A stretch of DNA of 64,000 nt from Budvicia aquatica DSM 5075 = ATCC 35567. Its GTDB lineage: Bacteria > Pseudomonadota > Gammaproteobacteria > Enterobacterales > Enterobacteriaceae. The stretch lies in assembly GCF_000427805.1 (NCBI RefSeq), contig NZ_KE386585.1:177812-241811 (forward strand), in the 5' to 3' direction. Position numbers and translations under genes: made by a program. How positions within the stretch are numbered: the first letter of the stretch is position 1; each line of letters begins with the position of its first letter. Below the pieces are notes generated by a model, which saw nothing but the letters and a program-made list of their open reading frames with translations, searched no databases and was not told the origin of the DNA. Shown here piece after piece: positions 1 through 9,993 of this stretch.

Positions 1-10
1 CCCCGAAGGT

Positions 11-319
11 CGTCATCCCCGTGAAAACGGGGATCCAGCACTTGAAGTTGACCGTAATCCCTTGGTTATTAGGCCGTACTCTTGAGTTATTGAGCTAAAA
101 CCTGAATGATTCGCTGCGCTCACCCTGTGGGCCATTCACGAGGCGAATGTTTGCTTCGCCTACGGCTCGCGTTCCCGTTTTCGCGAGGATGACGGAGGTG
201 GTAGCGATGACGCGAATCGAGACTTCTTCGTCATCCCGTTGAAAAACGGGATCCAGCCCTTAAGCTAAGCGCTAGCTTGTGAGCTAAAACCTAGATCCCC
301 GCTTTCGCGGGGATGACGA
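11..319. repeat. Cluster of four REP-like palindromic repeats
   Basis: Four copies of a short palindrome lie in 310 bp: 11-38 and 229-256 in one orientation, about 170-194 (degenerate) and 291-318 in the other. The core is CGTCATCCC, a short loop, then GGGATCCAG or its complement. They alternate in direction like a BIME array. The segment between them near 143-170 also shares the word GCGAGCCGTAGG (on the complement) with 6572-6583. The array lies downstream of the efflux operon and could act as a transcript-end or mRNA-stability element. Its family name is not known to me. Confidence 0.75.
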
Positions 320-389
320 AGGGGTGAAATAATAAAAATGGCGGGGATGGCGAGATATAACGCCAATCGCACTCAGCCGATGCTATTTA

Positions 390-3300
390 TTACGCTTCCA
401 CAGCCGGCTTTTTCTTGTCTGAGTTCATGCAACTGTAAATCACCGGCAGAACCAGTAATGTCAGCACCGTTGCAAAACCTAAACCAAACATAATTACCAC
501 GGCCATACTTTGGAAGAACGCATCGCTTAACAGCGGAGCTAACCCCAGCACGGTGGTAAATGCGGTAAGCAATATTGGCCGTAAACGTGAAGTAGAGGCA
601 TCAATAATGGCCTCCAGTATCGGTTTTTTCTGCCGCTGCTGGCCTATCTCATCCACCAGTACGATACCGTTACGGATCAACATACCACTAAGGCTTAACA
701 AACCAATCAGGGCCATAAAGCCAAACGGAATGCCGGTGAGCAAGAAGCCAACGGTAACCCCAATTAGCGCCAGAGGAATGGTCAGCCAAATGGCCAGCGC
801 ATTTTTAAACGAGCTGAACATCAGCACGGTGATGATAAACATCACCACAAAAGCAACTGGCAGGCTGGTAAACAATCCGGCCTGAGCCTCTTTGGTACTT
901 TCATAGTCACCGCCCCACTCCAGTTCATAGCCGCGAGGTAGCTCGATAGCATCGATACCCGGCTTAATACGTTGCAGTAACTCAGCCGAGGTTTCGCCGC
1001 TGGCAGACGATGGATCGGCCTGTACCGTTAAGGTACGTTTACGGTCGAGTCGCATAATCAGCGGATCTTCCCATTCCGTAGTAAAACCATTCACTACGTT
1101 ATCAATCGGAATAAACGCCTGACGTGCCTGACTCCATATCATGACATCGTTTAGACGCTCAGCATTCAGTCGCTCAGCGTCCGGCGTTCTTAGCACAATC
1201 GGCATCAGGCGGGTGCCGTCACGGTAAAGGCCGACGGTGGCTCCGCCAAAACTCATACGCAAAGCCCCATCAATTTCACGTTTATCAACCCCCAGCTCAC
1301 GGCCTAAATGTTCAGAGAACTGCGGACGAATAACTTTATTCCGTTCTTGCCAGTCGTGCCTGACACCATCTGAGTTTGAATCTGAGCTGGCAATTTTTTC
1401 AGCCTGATCGGCCAGTGAACGTAAAACATCGGGATCAGGACCAATAAAGCGCGCTTCAATCGAGCTGTTATTTGACGGCCCGAACATAATACGCTTAGCC
1501 TGTACGCTAACCTGCGGATATTGATCGCGCACATAGCCTTCTATTTGGTCAATCATCTGAGGTATTTGGTTTAGTTGCTCAGCCCGCACCATCACCTGAG
1601 CATAATTGGAGTACTGGCGCTGAGCGTTATAGGTCAGCATAAAGCGCATCGCCCCCTGACCGATAGTCACCATAGTGTCGCTAACGCCAGCCTGCTCCCG
1701 GATATGGCCTTCAATTTTTGCCGCAATCTCTTCGGTATAGCCAATATCTGTGCCATAGGGCAGCCAAAGATCGACAAAGAAAATGGGCGTATTAGACGGC
1801 GGGAAGAAACTTTGGCGTACCTGACCAAAGCCAATAACCGAAGCCACCAACAGCGCCACTAAAACCGACAGGGTAATGGTGCGCTGATGCAGTAGCTTTC
1901 TAAGTACGTTGCGATAAACCCGGAACAGCCAGCCGTCATAAGGCGTTTTTACCTCACCATCGGCCTCCGGTTGTGCCATTTTCTGTTTTTCAAATGCCCA
2001 CTTGGTAAATACCGGCGTCAGAGTCAGCGCAGTAAACCAGCTTAGCATCAGAGAAATCAGCAGTACCTGGAACAGCGACTTACAGTATTCCCCGGTAGCA
2101 TCGTTAGACAAACCGATTGGGGCAAAGGCCAGAATGGCAATAATAGTAGCGCCCAGCAGCGGGAACATGGTGCGCTTAACGACGTTAGTAATAGCTTTAA
2201 GCGTACTCTCTCCCTGCTGTCGCCCGACCAAAACCCCTTCAACAATGACGATGGCGTTATCCACCAGCATACTCAGGGCAATAACCAGCGCGCCAAGAGA
2301 CACCCGCTGTAGTTCGATGTTGAATAGCTTCATTAACAGCAAGGTGCCAAGCACGTTCAGTGCAAGCGATGCCGCAATGACCAGCCCACTGCGAACCCCC
2401 ATGAAAATCAGCAAGGTACCGACTACAATCAGCAGCGCCAGCAGGAAATTCATGATGAATCCGTTAACGGCACCTTCTACCTCATGAGCCTGATCGTAGA
2501 AAACGCTAATTTCCATGCCGGCAGGGCGTTCAGCCTCCAGTTGAGCCAAACGGGCCTGTACCGCATCACCGACAACAATTACGTTAACATTAGGTGCAAA
2601 AGAGACGCCGATAGAGACCGCTGGCTGGCCGTTAGCTCGGTAAATACTATTCGGTGAATGGCTGACGCCCTGAGTAATAGTAGCAATATCACGTAAATAG
2701 ACGCTTTTGGCGCTGCCGGGCTGGCTGACTAGCAAATTACCTAATTCTTGCACATTGTAAAACTCACCGGTCGGATGTAATCGGATCGATTCACTGCCCA
2801 CCATTAACTGACCGGCGTTAGACACCACGTTTTGCCGAAGCAGCAAGTCGTTCAGCTGCTGCGGAATAATATTGGCCGCGGTCATTTGGGCCCGGGATAT
2901 CTCTATCTGAACCTCTTCAGGTAAAACACCGACAATGCCTACTTTTCCGACCCCCGGCACCAATACCAGTTCACGGCGAAGCTGCTCAGCAAAGTTACGT
3001 AATTCTTGGTTACTATAACCGTTGCCATGGAGTGAGAAGAAAAAGCCATAAACGTCACCAAAGTCGTCATTGACAATCGGCGGGCTGGAACCCGGTGGTA
3101 AACGTACGGCTGAATCGCCAATACGGCGACGCAGTTCATCCCAGATTTGCGGCAATTCTGCTGAACCATATTCCGCCCGAATATTGATCGTAATCTGAGA
3201 AAGCCCAACGCTGGAGATCGAGGTGATGTTATCGATATAAGGAAGCTGCTGAATGGCATTTTCCAGCGGTAAAGTAATCTCCTCTTCTACCTGCTGAGCA

Positions 3301-3464
3301 GAGGCTCCGTCATACCGAGTTACAACTACCGCGGTTTTAATGGTAAAGGCCGGGTCTTCCAGCCGGCCAATATTTAAAAAGGCAATTACCCCGCCAATAC
3401 CCAACAGCAGAATGGCCAACCAGATACGGGTACCGTTACTGATAAAGTTCTCTGTCAGTTTCAT
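390..3464 (-). CDS. RND efflux transporter permease subunit
   Basis: Inner-membrane proton-driven pump of the resistance-nodulation-division superfamily, 1024 aa, the usual length. It has the duplicated RND layout: TM1 near residues 13-32, a periplasmic loop, TM2-6 near 335-490, a second loop and TM8-12 near the C-terminus. The TM4 proton-relay motif reads LVDNAIVIVEG (about 400-410), Asp-Asn instead of the Asp-Asp of AcrB. The TM10 position that holds Lys940 in AcrB is Arg in MLIRNGIVLVDE. These changes recur in HAE1 subgroups, so the pump need not be inactive. The start codon overlaps the stop of the adaptor gene by one base (TAATG), which implies translational coupling. No outer-membrane channel gene is adjacent, so it probably recruits TolC. 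Substrate unknown. Confidence 0.93.
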   Translation of the reverse strand: MKLTENFISNGTRIWLAILLLGIGGVIAFLNIGRLEDPAFTIKTAVVVTRYDGASAQQVEEEITLPLENAIQQLPYIDNITSISSVGLSQITINIRAEYGSAELPQIWDELRRRIGDSAVRLPPGSSPPIVNDDFGDVYGFFFSLHGNGYSNQELRNFAEQLRRELVLVPGVGKVGIVGVLPEEVQIEISRAQMTAANIIPQQLNDLLLRQNVVSNAGQLMVGSESIRLHPTGEFYNVQELGNLLVSQPGSAKSVYLRDIATITQGVSHSPNSIYRANGQPAVSIGVSFAPNVNVIVVGDAVQARLAQLEAERPAGMEISVFYDQAHEVEGAVNGFIMNFLLALLIVVGTLLIFMGVRSGLVIAASLALNVLGTLLLMKLFNIELQRVSLGALVIALSMLVDNAIVIVEGVLVGRQQGESTLKAITNVVKRTMFPLLGATIIAILAFAPIGLSNDATGEYCKSLFQVLLISLMLSWFTALTLTPVFTKWAFEKQKMAQPEADGEVKTPYDGWLFRVYRNVLRKLLHQRTITLSVLVALLVASVIGFGQVRQSFFPPSNTPIFFVDLWLPYGTDIGYTEEIAAKIEGHIREQAGVSDTMVTIGQGAMRFMLTYNAQRQYSNYAQVMVRAEQLNQIPQMIDQIEGYVRDQYPQVSVQAKRIMFGPSNNSSIEARFIGPDPDVLRSLADQAEKIASSDSNSDGVRHDWQERNKVIRPQFSEHLGRELGVDKREIDGALRMSFGGATVGLYRDGTRLMPIVLRTPDAERLNAERLNDVMIWSQARQAFIPIDNVVNGFTTEWEDPLIMRLDRKRTLTVQADPSSASGETSAELLQRIKPGIDAIELPRGYELEWGGDYESTKEAQAGLFTSLPVAFVVMFIITVLMFSSFKNALAIWLTIPLALIGVTVGFLLTGIPFGFMALIGLLSLSGMLIRNGIVLVDEIGQQRQKKPILEAIIDASTSRLRPILLTAFTTVLGLAPLLSDAFFQSMAVVIMFGLGFATVLTLLVLPVIYSCMNSDKKKPAVEA

Positions 3465-4549
3465 TACAGACCTCGCTCACGAACCCAGGCGCGTACTTCC
3501 TGATCCGGACGCAATTCTCGGGTGCCCGCAGCAACAATCCGTTCACCGTCATTCAGTCCCGAAAGAATTTGAATACCGTTAGCGGTCAGTTGACCCGTTT
3601 CGACCTTGCGTAATTCAACAAACAGTTTGCCGTCTCGCTGTTTTACCACCCAGACATACGGTTGATTGCGTTGAGTATTATCCGGATTAAATACGGCCTC
3701 TACCGGTATCACAATATTTGCCGTTTGGGCTGCGCCGGATAAATTACCCAGATTGATTCTTACGCTGCCGCTCATACCAGAGAGCAACGGTAAATCTGAC
3801 GGCCGTGGCATGGTCAGGGTCATCTGATAGGTTAATGACCCTGAGGTCGTGTTGGTGGTGTGTTCTTTATAACGGGCAGCAAAGTCGCGGCCGGGTAAGT
3901 TATTTAGTTGGACTGTCGGCTGATACTTGGCATTGTTTTCATCGATAATAATAAATAGGTTTTCAGGAATGCTGAAAACAACGTCCAGTGAATCCAGCGA
4001 GTTGAGTATCGCAATTGGCTGACCGGCGGTAACAACCTGATGGTTGCGAGCATTGACGTTGGCAATAATGCCGTCAAAAGGCGCCAGCACCTGCATAAAG
4101 CTCAGCTCTTCCTGTGCAATGTTTAACGCGGCTCGCGCTGAATCTCGGGCGGCACGCTGTACATCTAATTCCGCGCGCGGAATAACATTACGTGCACTCA
4201 GCGTTGATAAGCGATTGAACTGAGTCTGGGCCAAATCAAAGGTGGCCTGACGATCTTTCACCCGCAGCCGGGCGTCGTTGTTATTGAGTTCAGCGATCAA
4301 CTGACCTTGAGTTACCCGTTCCCCTTCTCGAACCAGAAGTTGTTGTAGCTGTCCGGGGCGTTTAAATGCCAGCTCAGTTTTATCTCCGGCGACAATTCTG
4401 GCCGGAAATACGCGCTCCCCCTGCTGGGCATTATTGATAACGTCAAAGATACTCACCGGTCGTACGCCGTCGCTTTTTTCAGGTGCCTCTCTGTCACAGG
4501 CAGAAAGAAAAATAGTAACAAGGAGAACAGCAACAAGTTTTATATTCAC
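3464..4549 (-). CDS. RND efflux periplasmic adaptor lipoprotein (membrane fusion protein)
   Basis: Periplasmic adaptor linking the downstream permease to an outer-membrane channel, 361 aa. The N-terminus is a lipoprotein signal with lipobox LSAC, acylated Cys18. A biotinyl-lipoyl-like half (VREGERVTQGQLIAELNN near 75-92), an alpha-hairpin and a second half-motif (VLAPFDGIIANVNARNHQVV) follow, as in HlyD/AcrA proteins. The start codon is GTG, preceded by AAGAGA on the coding strand. It is the first gene of a two-gene operon with the permease. No local regulator gene is visible. Confidence 0.92.
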   Translation of the reverse strand: MNIKLVAVLLVTIFLSACDREAPEKSDGVRPVSIFDVINNAQQGERVFPARIVAGDKTELAFKRPGQLQQLLVREGERVTQGQLIAELNNNDARLRVKDRQATFDLAQTQFNRLSTLSARNVIPRAELDVQRAARDSARAALNIAQEELSFMQVLAPFDGIIANVNARNHQVVTAGQPIAILNSLDSLDVVFSIPENLFIIIDENNAKYQPTVQLNNLPGRDFAARYKEHTTNTTSGSLTYQMTLTMPRPSDLPLLSGMSGSVRINLGNLSGAAQTANIVIPVEAVFNPDNTQRNQPYVWVVKQRDGKLFVELRKVETGQLTANGIQILSGLNDGERIVAAGTRELRPDQEVRAWVRERGL

Positions 4550-4726
4550 GATGCAATCTCTTAGAATCAGATTTTAAGGGCGCAGTGGACCAATTCGTTT
4601 GCCTGCATACGTTATGGCATCAGAACCACTGCTCATCTGGGCCACTCCGGCCCCAATTCACACTATGGTGAAAATCAAACAACTCATTACTTCTATTCAG
4701 ATAAGGTTAAAGGCAACAGGTTAAAC

Positions 4727-4891
4727 TTAATCAAAATTCACAGAAAATATAAAATGACTTTCAAAAGTACATCCGCAACCTTCAGAGCAATAATCCATGG
4801 GCTTAACCTCAGTCGCTGCGCTGCCGTTTAGCGCAAGACTTGCACCAGTAATGGAACCGACAGCCAGAGCACACAGGCACAGTTTATTCAT
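4727..4891 (-). CDS. Putative small exported cysteine-rich peptide, 54 aa
   Basis: I do not recognise this family. The reading frame starts at an ATG preceded by TAAGG at good spacing and ends at TAA. Residues 1-26 look like a signal peptide: Lys3, a hydrophobic core and a small-residue end at NGSAA. The predicted mature part of about 28 residues is acidic to neutral and contains YCSEGCGC (Cys35, Cys39, Cys41), which could bind metal or form a disulfide. It ends in an aromatic-rich tail, FESHFIFSVNFD. It lies 177 bp upstream of the efflux operon on the same strand and may be co-transcribed. It could still be a chance frame, but the combination of ribosome site, signal and Cys motif argues for a gene. 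Confidence 0.55.
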   Translation of the reverse strand: MNKLCLCALAVGSITGASLALNGSAATEVKPMDYCSEGCGCTFESHFIFSVNFD

Positions 4892-5469
4892 ATTCAAACC
4901 TTATTAGGCCGCAATTAAACATTAGCGCCACAAAGATAGTTATACTTAAATCATAGCCTTATCTATCAGATTTTCCTGTTATAAAAGCGTCAATTGACAT
5001 TTTTATTAAAACGGATAGTTCCCCGCCCTTAAAACACACATTAATTTGGCATAAATAACCAGAATATTAAGATTTGTTAACCAAGGTCTCTTAAAAGCAG
5101 GTAAAATAAAAATATTGTTTTGCCTTTTCAGTCGGATACTTAAGCCAGTAAAATAAACGGGTAGTTTATGTTGGCTATATGAGCGTGTTACTATTCTGAA
5201 CCAAGTATTTTCAACACTGATAGAAACAAGCATAACTAGCTGAATATAAAATGGTTTAATCAGGTTTCCATTACCTTACTCTGGCGACTGTAGGCTATTT
5301 TTTGATCTTAGATTAGACATTTACGGGCTCTACAGGCACTAATCGCCATATAGACTAACGATAACGCATTGTGCAGTTAACAATATTGTACTAGGATTAT
5401 TTTTAGGAAAAACAGCGTAATACAATAGATAGCACGATAGATATTCCCTTTGTAATTGGTGTTAACATA
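4892..5469. other. Intergenic region without a recognised gene
   Basis: About 580 bp of AT-rich sequence. It should hold the promoter of the small peptide gene on the minus strand and that of the acyltransferase-like gene on the plus strand. A TTGACG hexamer on the minus strand (about 4990-4995) is a possible -35 box for the peptide. A 75-codon minus frame at 5006-5233 shows no ribosome site or family features and I do not call it. Confidence 0.5.
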
Positions 5470-6438
5470 ATGATTAGAAACGTAAGCAAACACGCATTAA
5501 AAAGTTTGAGCTGCTTTGCAGCCGTGACCTTTTTTTCTACTAGCCAAATGTCTGCTTATGAAGACTTCCTTCATGTTAATTCAATGAGCATCCTTTACTT
5601 TTTTTCAGTAATATCAAAACCATTATTCTTTATTATTATTGGTTATATGGATGAAGTTGAAAAACTAACCAGAAAAGAGACCTTAATAAAGGTCAAAACC
5701 ATTATCATAATAATTATTTTCTGGAATATTATTTTATCCCTAATTAAAACGCGTTTTGTCCAGCAAGGCTATCTTTTACAACAGGGTATTATTTTAGATA
5801 TGGGTCTTATTTATTTGTTCTACCCTATCATTGTTAAAGGTATTCGAAATTTAAAAGCCACTGCATTGGTTCTGGTCGGTTTAGTGGGAGTTATCGCGCT
5901 TTTCGATATTTTTAGCCCGCTGGATACTCGTGACGATCCGCTGTTTATTTCCAGCTTTGCATTTATCTGGGTGTGGGGCGGCTACTATATTTTAGGCCAC
6001 GCGTTGGGCACCGAACAGGGTCGCCGCTTTACAAGAAATGCCAGCGTACATTTACTGTCGAAGATATTGCTGATTCCTCTTGGCATATCGATGTTTTTCT
6101 ACGAGCGTTATATATCCACTCATATCCATGAGAGCGTCGCCGTTTGGTTCGTTCTGGAACATCTTTACCTTCTGGCGATGAGCATGGTGCTGTTTATATT
6201 ATTTGATAATATGTCGATGAAAAGTAAGCTGATCAATAACATCGTTGAATTTATCAGCCCGGCAATGGTCGGGGTTTATATCGTTCACTACAGCGTCTTC
6301 TACTTTATTACTACGCTGTATGACTTCCATAATTTTACCCTAAGATTTATTCCATTAGCGCTGGTATTTATCGCATCGGTTATGGTTTCACGCTTATTGC
6401 TGTTGAATAAGTACACCGCCAAAATTATTTCGTTTTAA
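5470..6438 (+). CDS. Acyltransferase-3-like integral membrane protein, catalytic motif degenerate
   Basis: Polytopic membrane protein of 322 aa with about ten hydrophobic segments, close in length and layout to WecH/YiaH-type O-acetyltransferases. The second segment contains ISKPLFFIIIGYM, matching the family's VPLFFMISGY stretch. Family members carry Arg and His eleven positions apart in the first segment (R-X10-H); aligned by eye, Lys11 and Phe22 stand there instead, so the His thought to be catalytic appears lost. The 5' part is strongly AT-rich compared with flanking genes. It stands alone between the efflux operon and the autotransporter. Either the activity is altered or the protein is a non-catalytic relative. 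Confidence 0.6.
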   Translation: MIRNVSKHALKSLSCFAAVTFFSTSQMSAYEDFLHVNSMSILYFFSVISKPLFFIIIGYMDEVEKLTRKETLIKVKTIIIIIIFWNIILSLIKTRFVQQGYLLQQGIILDMGLIYLFYPIIVKGIRNLKATALVLVGLVGVIALFDIFSPLDTRDDPLFISSFAFIWVWGGYYILGHALGTEQGRRFTRNASVHLLSKILLIPLGISMFFYERYISTHIHESVAVWFVLEHLYLLAMSMVLFILFDNMSMKSKLINNIVEFISPAMVGVYIVHYSVFYFITTLYDFHNFTLRFIPLALVFIASVMVSRLLLLNKYTAKIISF

Positions 6439-6653
6439 GCTGTTCGGGCAAGAGATGGTTTTGATGAATAGAAGGTTACGCTGCTACTTTTCTGCCTTCC
6501 GGATGCCGTAGGATGAACGCAGTGAATCATCACGTAAGCTAACCATGTCGTATCCTCGTGAAAGCGTAAATGCGAGCCGTAGGTTAGGCATTTCGTTTTT
6601 CAAAGAAAGACAAGGTCGATAACCTGGTAATCACTAGGTTAGGCTGATAAATA

Positions 6654-6687
6654 AACCCACGGCCGCCCTTGCGGGAGGCTGTGGGTT
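6654..6687 (-). terminator. Rho-independent terminator of the autotransporter gene
   Basis: A hairpin with outer stem AACCCAC / GTGGGTT and a GC-rich inner stem lies 42 bp beyond the autotransporter stop codon. Read on the minus strand it is followed by TTTATTTAT. Confidence 0.7.
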
Positions 6688-6728
6688 GGATTGACTCTCA
6701 CCTTAATTAAAAGGTCATCGTCCTCTAG

Positions 6729-9530
6729 TTAAAAGCTATAACGAACGCCAAGGTGCCCGCTGTATGGGGTTTCTACATGGTTACCTTTAGCGTAGTTAAG
6801 CTCTGCATAGGCTGACCACTGATTATCCAACTGCGTCGTCAGGCCTACGCCGTATTTACCAACGGTACCGGACATATCGTTAGAAAAACGTTCGGTATCA
6901 TTAATAATAACGTCGTTATTCTTCTTGAACTCATGGCTTACGGCCAGTCGTAGATAAGGCTTAATCAGGGTACCGCCTTCCGTCAGGAAGGATTTGCCAA
7001 AGGTTGTACCGATTTCACCTTTTGCTGACTCGGCTGAATCTGCTTTTACCTTCATATCGTTACTAAAACGATAGCCGGTCTTTTCACCGTGGAATAACGA
7101 GGCCAGGACATAAGGCTCAACGAAGTAGCTGTCGATCTTAATGTGCTTACCTGCTTCCAATGAGAAACCAATACCATTGGTATTGTCCTTGGCGGTGGTT
7201 TTGCCATTGTTAAATTGGGCACTGTTTTCCGTTCTGAAGTGGTTAGCTTTTAATACGCCATCCAGATAGTAGCCGTTGTCATGCATCCATGTGCCGTAAA
7301 GGCCTAATGCATAGCTATCTACTTTACCGTCGCTTGAGCGGGCATCCAACGACGAATGGGTATAAGAGAACATACTACCTAACAACAGGCGGCTATTTTC
7401 CAACGCAATAGCACGATCGCCACCCAACATAACGCCGTTCATATCTTGTTTATAGCCGACGTTGTCAGTTGAAATACGGTAACGGCTGGTGATGTATTTA
7501 CCCCATGCACCGCTTTGAGCGGTATTGTTATCACGTAAGTCACCCAGACGGGTTCTCAGTGTAGATAGCTCTCCGTCCCAAATTGTTGGTGTCACGTTAG
7601 CCATCGCAATCGCGTTCTTACCCCCTTCAGAAATTTCAGGCTTAGGATCTGGAGTCGGGTTCGGGGTCGGATCTGGGTCCGGAACAACAGTATTCTTTTG
7701 CGGAGACAGATACCAATTATCACCGTCTACACCGTCACCCTGCACCAGATAATATTTATAGGCACCCAGATCGACGCTGCCGTTAACTAACGTAAAGTTA
7801 TCGCTGACGCTGCCATTAGCATAAATCAGATGATAAGGATTAGCGCCGACCACACCGCTTCTCAGTTCTTGGCCGGAATCCATCACCCTGATGTTAAAGG
7901 CACCGTCAATGCTGTTACTCACATTCAGGAAGTCGCCGTACCCGCCGGTAACATTGGTATTCATCACAAAGGTACCGGAACCGGTCAGGTCATGAATTTC
8001 CAAGCGGCTATATTTACCGCTATCGCTGCCATCTTTGCGGCCATAAACAACCATGCCGTTGTTGGCTAAACTTTCAATCGTTACCTCTGACACATCGGTA
8101 TTGGCATTATGCTGCAGATATAACAATGAATCACTGCCCGCCAGGTTAACCTGAGTCGCGTAGGCACCCTTACCGCCCAGCGAACCGGTCCAGCTGTGTA
8201 AATCACCGCCTTCCATGGTCAATGAGCCGTTATTGACATCCAGCGTACCGGTAGAATAGGCGCCATAGGCAATTGTTGACTCACCGCCATGATTAATGGT
8301 GGTGTTTGAGATGTGGCCTAACTCATTAACAAACTGACTTCCGCCGTCAATCAGCGTCTTATTGGCATCGGCATAATATTCTACGCGCTGCACGCCACCC
8401 TGATAGATTGTTGACTCTGTCGCAACCTGATCTTGACCGATCCAGCCGTCTTGTTCAACCCACTGGCCACCGGTCCAACCGCCCTTTTTACCGCTAACAA
8501 TTTGTAATCCGTAAACCTGAGTGCCGATAGCCTCACCGGTTTGGATTCGCTGTTCTGCACCGGCATAAATAGTGGCATTTTTCGCCGTCTGGCCAGTAAT
8601 TCTAACTTTGTCATCAGACGTCCAGCCACGGTTTTCCCAAGTTCCGTCAACGCCGCTGACGATCTGAGTGCCATACACTTTGGCATCTTCAGAGATACCT
8701 GAAGTCACCAACTGGAGAGCCCCGGCATAGATAGTGGTATTACGATCGGAAATACCGTCTTCTCCGCTACCGGAATATACCTGTTGTACCGCACCATCAT
8801 ATAGCACGGTATCAAGCGCCAGGCCGCTGGTCATTTGGAAGCTGCCGCTGCCAACGTGAGTATTGGTAGCCGTACCGCCATAAAGCCAGTGCTCACCACC
8901 GTTAACGATGATAGTGTCTTTAATCTCAGAGGTACTTCTTACCGACTGTTCAAGATAACCACCGTCAATCAGGTTAGCCTGAGCATAGCCCCGGGCACCT
9001 ACCACCATCTTGCCGCCGGAATTAACGATGGTGTTATAGGCTTTAGCATCATTATTCAGGCTAATGCTACCAAAGTTTTCAACCACGGTATCATAGGCCA
9101 CCGAGTCATCCATCAGGGCCAGAAACCCGCTATAAACCCTAGTCGCATCGGTTGGATTAACAATTCCACCCTTAACCGTGTTGCCAATAGCGACGCTTCC
9201 GGTTTTGACAGTCACCTGAAACGAATCAATAGTATTGTTCAGACTATAAGAGTTTTGCTCAACGTAGAGAATTTGCTCAGGGAAGTAGGTTCTGGTAAAG
9301 GTCTCACCGTTTATATATTGATTCCCAGTAATAATTGACTGGTACTTCGTTTCCCACTTACCTTTAGCGATTGGCCAGCCATCGGTTGCGGTATTTAAGA
9401 TATCACTAACGCTTGGCGTGGCTATTTCGGCCGGAAATGAGGTTGGAGGACGCGGAACCTCTGAAGAGTATGCTGCAAAAGAGGCTGAAAAAAGCGCAGG
9501 CAATGCCAACACTAATCTATTAAACTTCAT
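6729..9530 (-). CDS. AIDA-type autotransporter adhesin
   Basis: Type Va secreted surface protein of about 933 aa. I place the start at the ATG at 9530, which has AAGGAC seven bases upstream; an in-frame ATG at 9551 lacks a good site. A Sec signal (FNRLVLALPALFSASFAA) precedes a passenger built of AIDA-like repeats such as TIYAGALQLVTSG, TIYAGAEQRIQTG and STIYQGGVQRVE, each with an IVSG or TxIxxGG turn, typical of a beta-helix. A Pro-Asp-rich linker (PDPDPTPNPTPDPKPE) leads into a C-terminal beta-barrel starting near SGAWGKYI and ending in Phe (GVRYSF), as BamA substrates do. Roles in adhesion or aggregation are inferred from the family. A remnant of a second barrel lies at 17524-17745. Confidence 0.93.
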   Translation of the reverse strand: MKFNRLVLALPALFSASFAAYSSEVPRPPTSFPAEIATPSVSDILNTATDGWPIAKGKWETKYQSIITGNQYINGETFTRTYFPEQILYVEQNSYSLNNTIDSFQVTVKTGSVAIGNTVKGGIVNPTDATRVYSGFLALMDDSVAYDTVVENFGSISLNNDAKAYNTIVNSGGKMVVGARGYAQANLIDGGYLEQSVRSTSEIKDTIIVNGGEHWLYGGTATNTHVGSGSFQMTSGLALDTVLYDGAVQQVYSGSGEDGISDRNTTIYAGALQLVTSGISEDAKVYGTQIVSGVDGTWENRGWTSDDKVRITGQTAKNATIYAGAEQRIQTGEAIGTQVYGLQIVSGKKGGWTGGQWVEQDGWIGQDQVATESTIYQGGVQRVEYYADANKTLIDGGSQFVNELGHISNTTINHGGESTIAYGAYSTGTLDVNNGSLTMEGGDLHSWTGSLGGKGAYATQVNLAGSDSLLYLQHNANTDVSEVTIESLANNGMVVYGRKDGSDSGKYSRLEIHDLTGSGTFVMNTNVTGGYGDFLNVSNSIDGAFNIRVMDSGQELRSGVVGANPYHLIYANGSVSDNFTLVNGSVDLGAYKYYLVQGDGVDGDNWYLSPQKNTVVPDPDPTPNPTPDPKPEISEGGKNAIAMANVTPTIWDGELSTLRTRLGDLRDNNTAQSGAWGKYITSRYRISTDNVGYKQDMNGVMLGGDRAIALENSRLLLGSMFSYTHSSLDARSSDGKVDSYALGLYGTWMHDNGYYLDGVLKANHFRTENSAQFNNGKTTAKDNTNGIGFSLEAGKHIKIDSYFVEPYVLASLFHGEKTGYRFSNDMKVKADSAESAKGEIGTTFGKSFLTEGGTLIKPYLRLAVSHEFKKNNDVIINDTERFSNDMSGTVGKYGVGLTTQLDNQWSAYAELNYAKGNHVETPYSGHLGVRYSF

Positions 9531-9993
9531 AAACAAGTCCTTTTTATACAAAATAAATCCCTATACCTACTTAAATGACAACAATACCTGTTGTGACTGA
9601 CATCATTTCAATTCGGCAGAAAACCCCATCAAATACGTTGCGATATATAAAATAGCCATAGGGGATATATGCATGATAAATACATCCACCTATATTTCAA
9701 GATCTATTTAAAGATCAAAAATAAAATCAAAAAAGTGTTAAAAAAATAATAAAAACAAAAAATTAAATAATTTCAAATAGATATGAAAGTTAAATCAAAT
9801 AAATGAATAATTTCATTGCGTTACTTATTCACGTGAAAATAAATGAAACACGCCAATAAGTTAGATGAAATCAGCACTTAAAAAAATCACAAGATAAAAA
9901 TTATTTTTATTTAAAAAAACGCATGAGATACAGACAAAAGAAATAATCACCATATTTACTAATTTGGGGGTTGTTATATAAAATCCCAGATCA

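Noticed and set aside
1-320. Possible CRISPR array at the left edge
   Set aside because: Repeat copies alternate in orientation, spacing is irregular and there are no cas genes; REP-like palindromes explain it.
5006-5233. 75-codon minus-strand ORF
   Set aside because: No ribosome site, no signal or domain, AT-rich intergenic composition.
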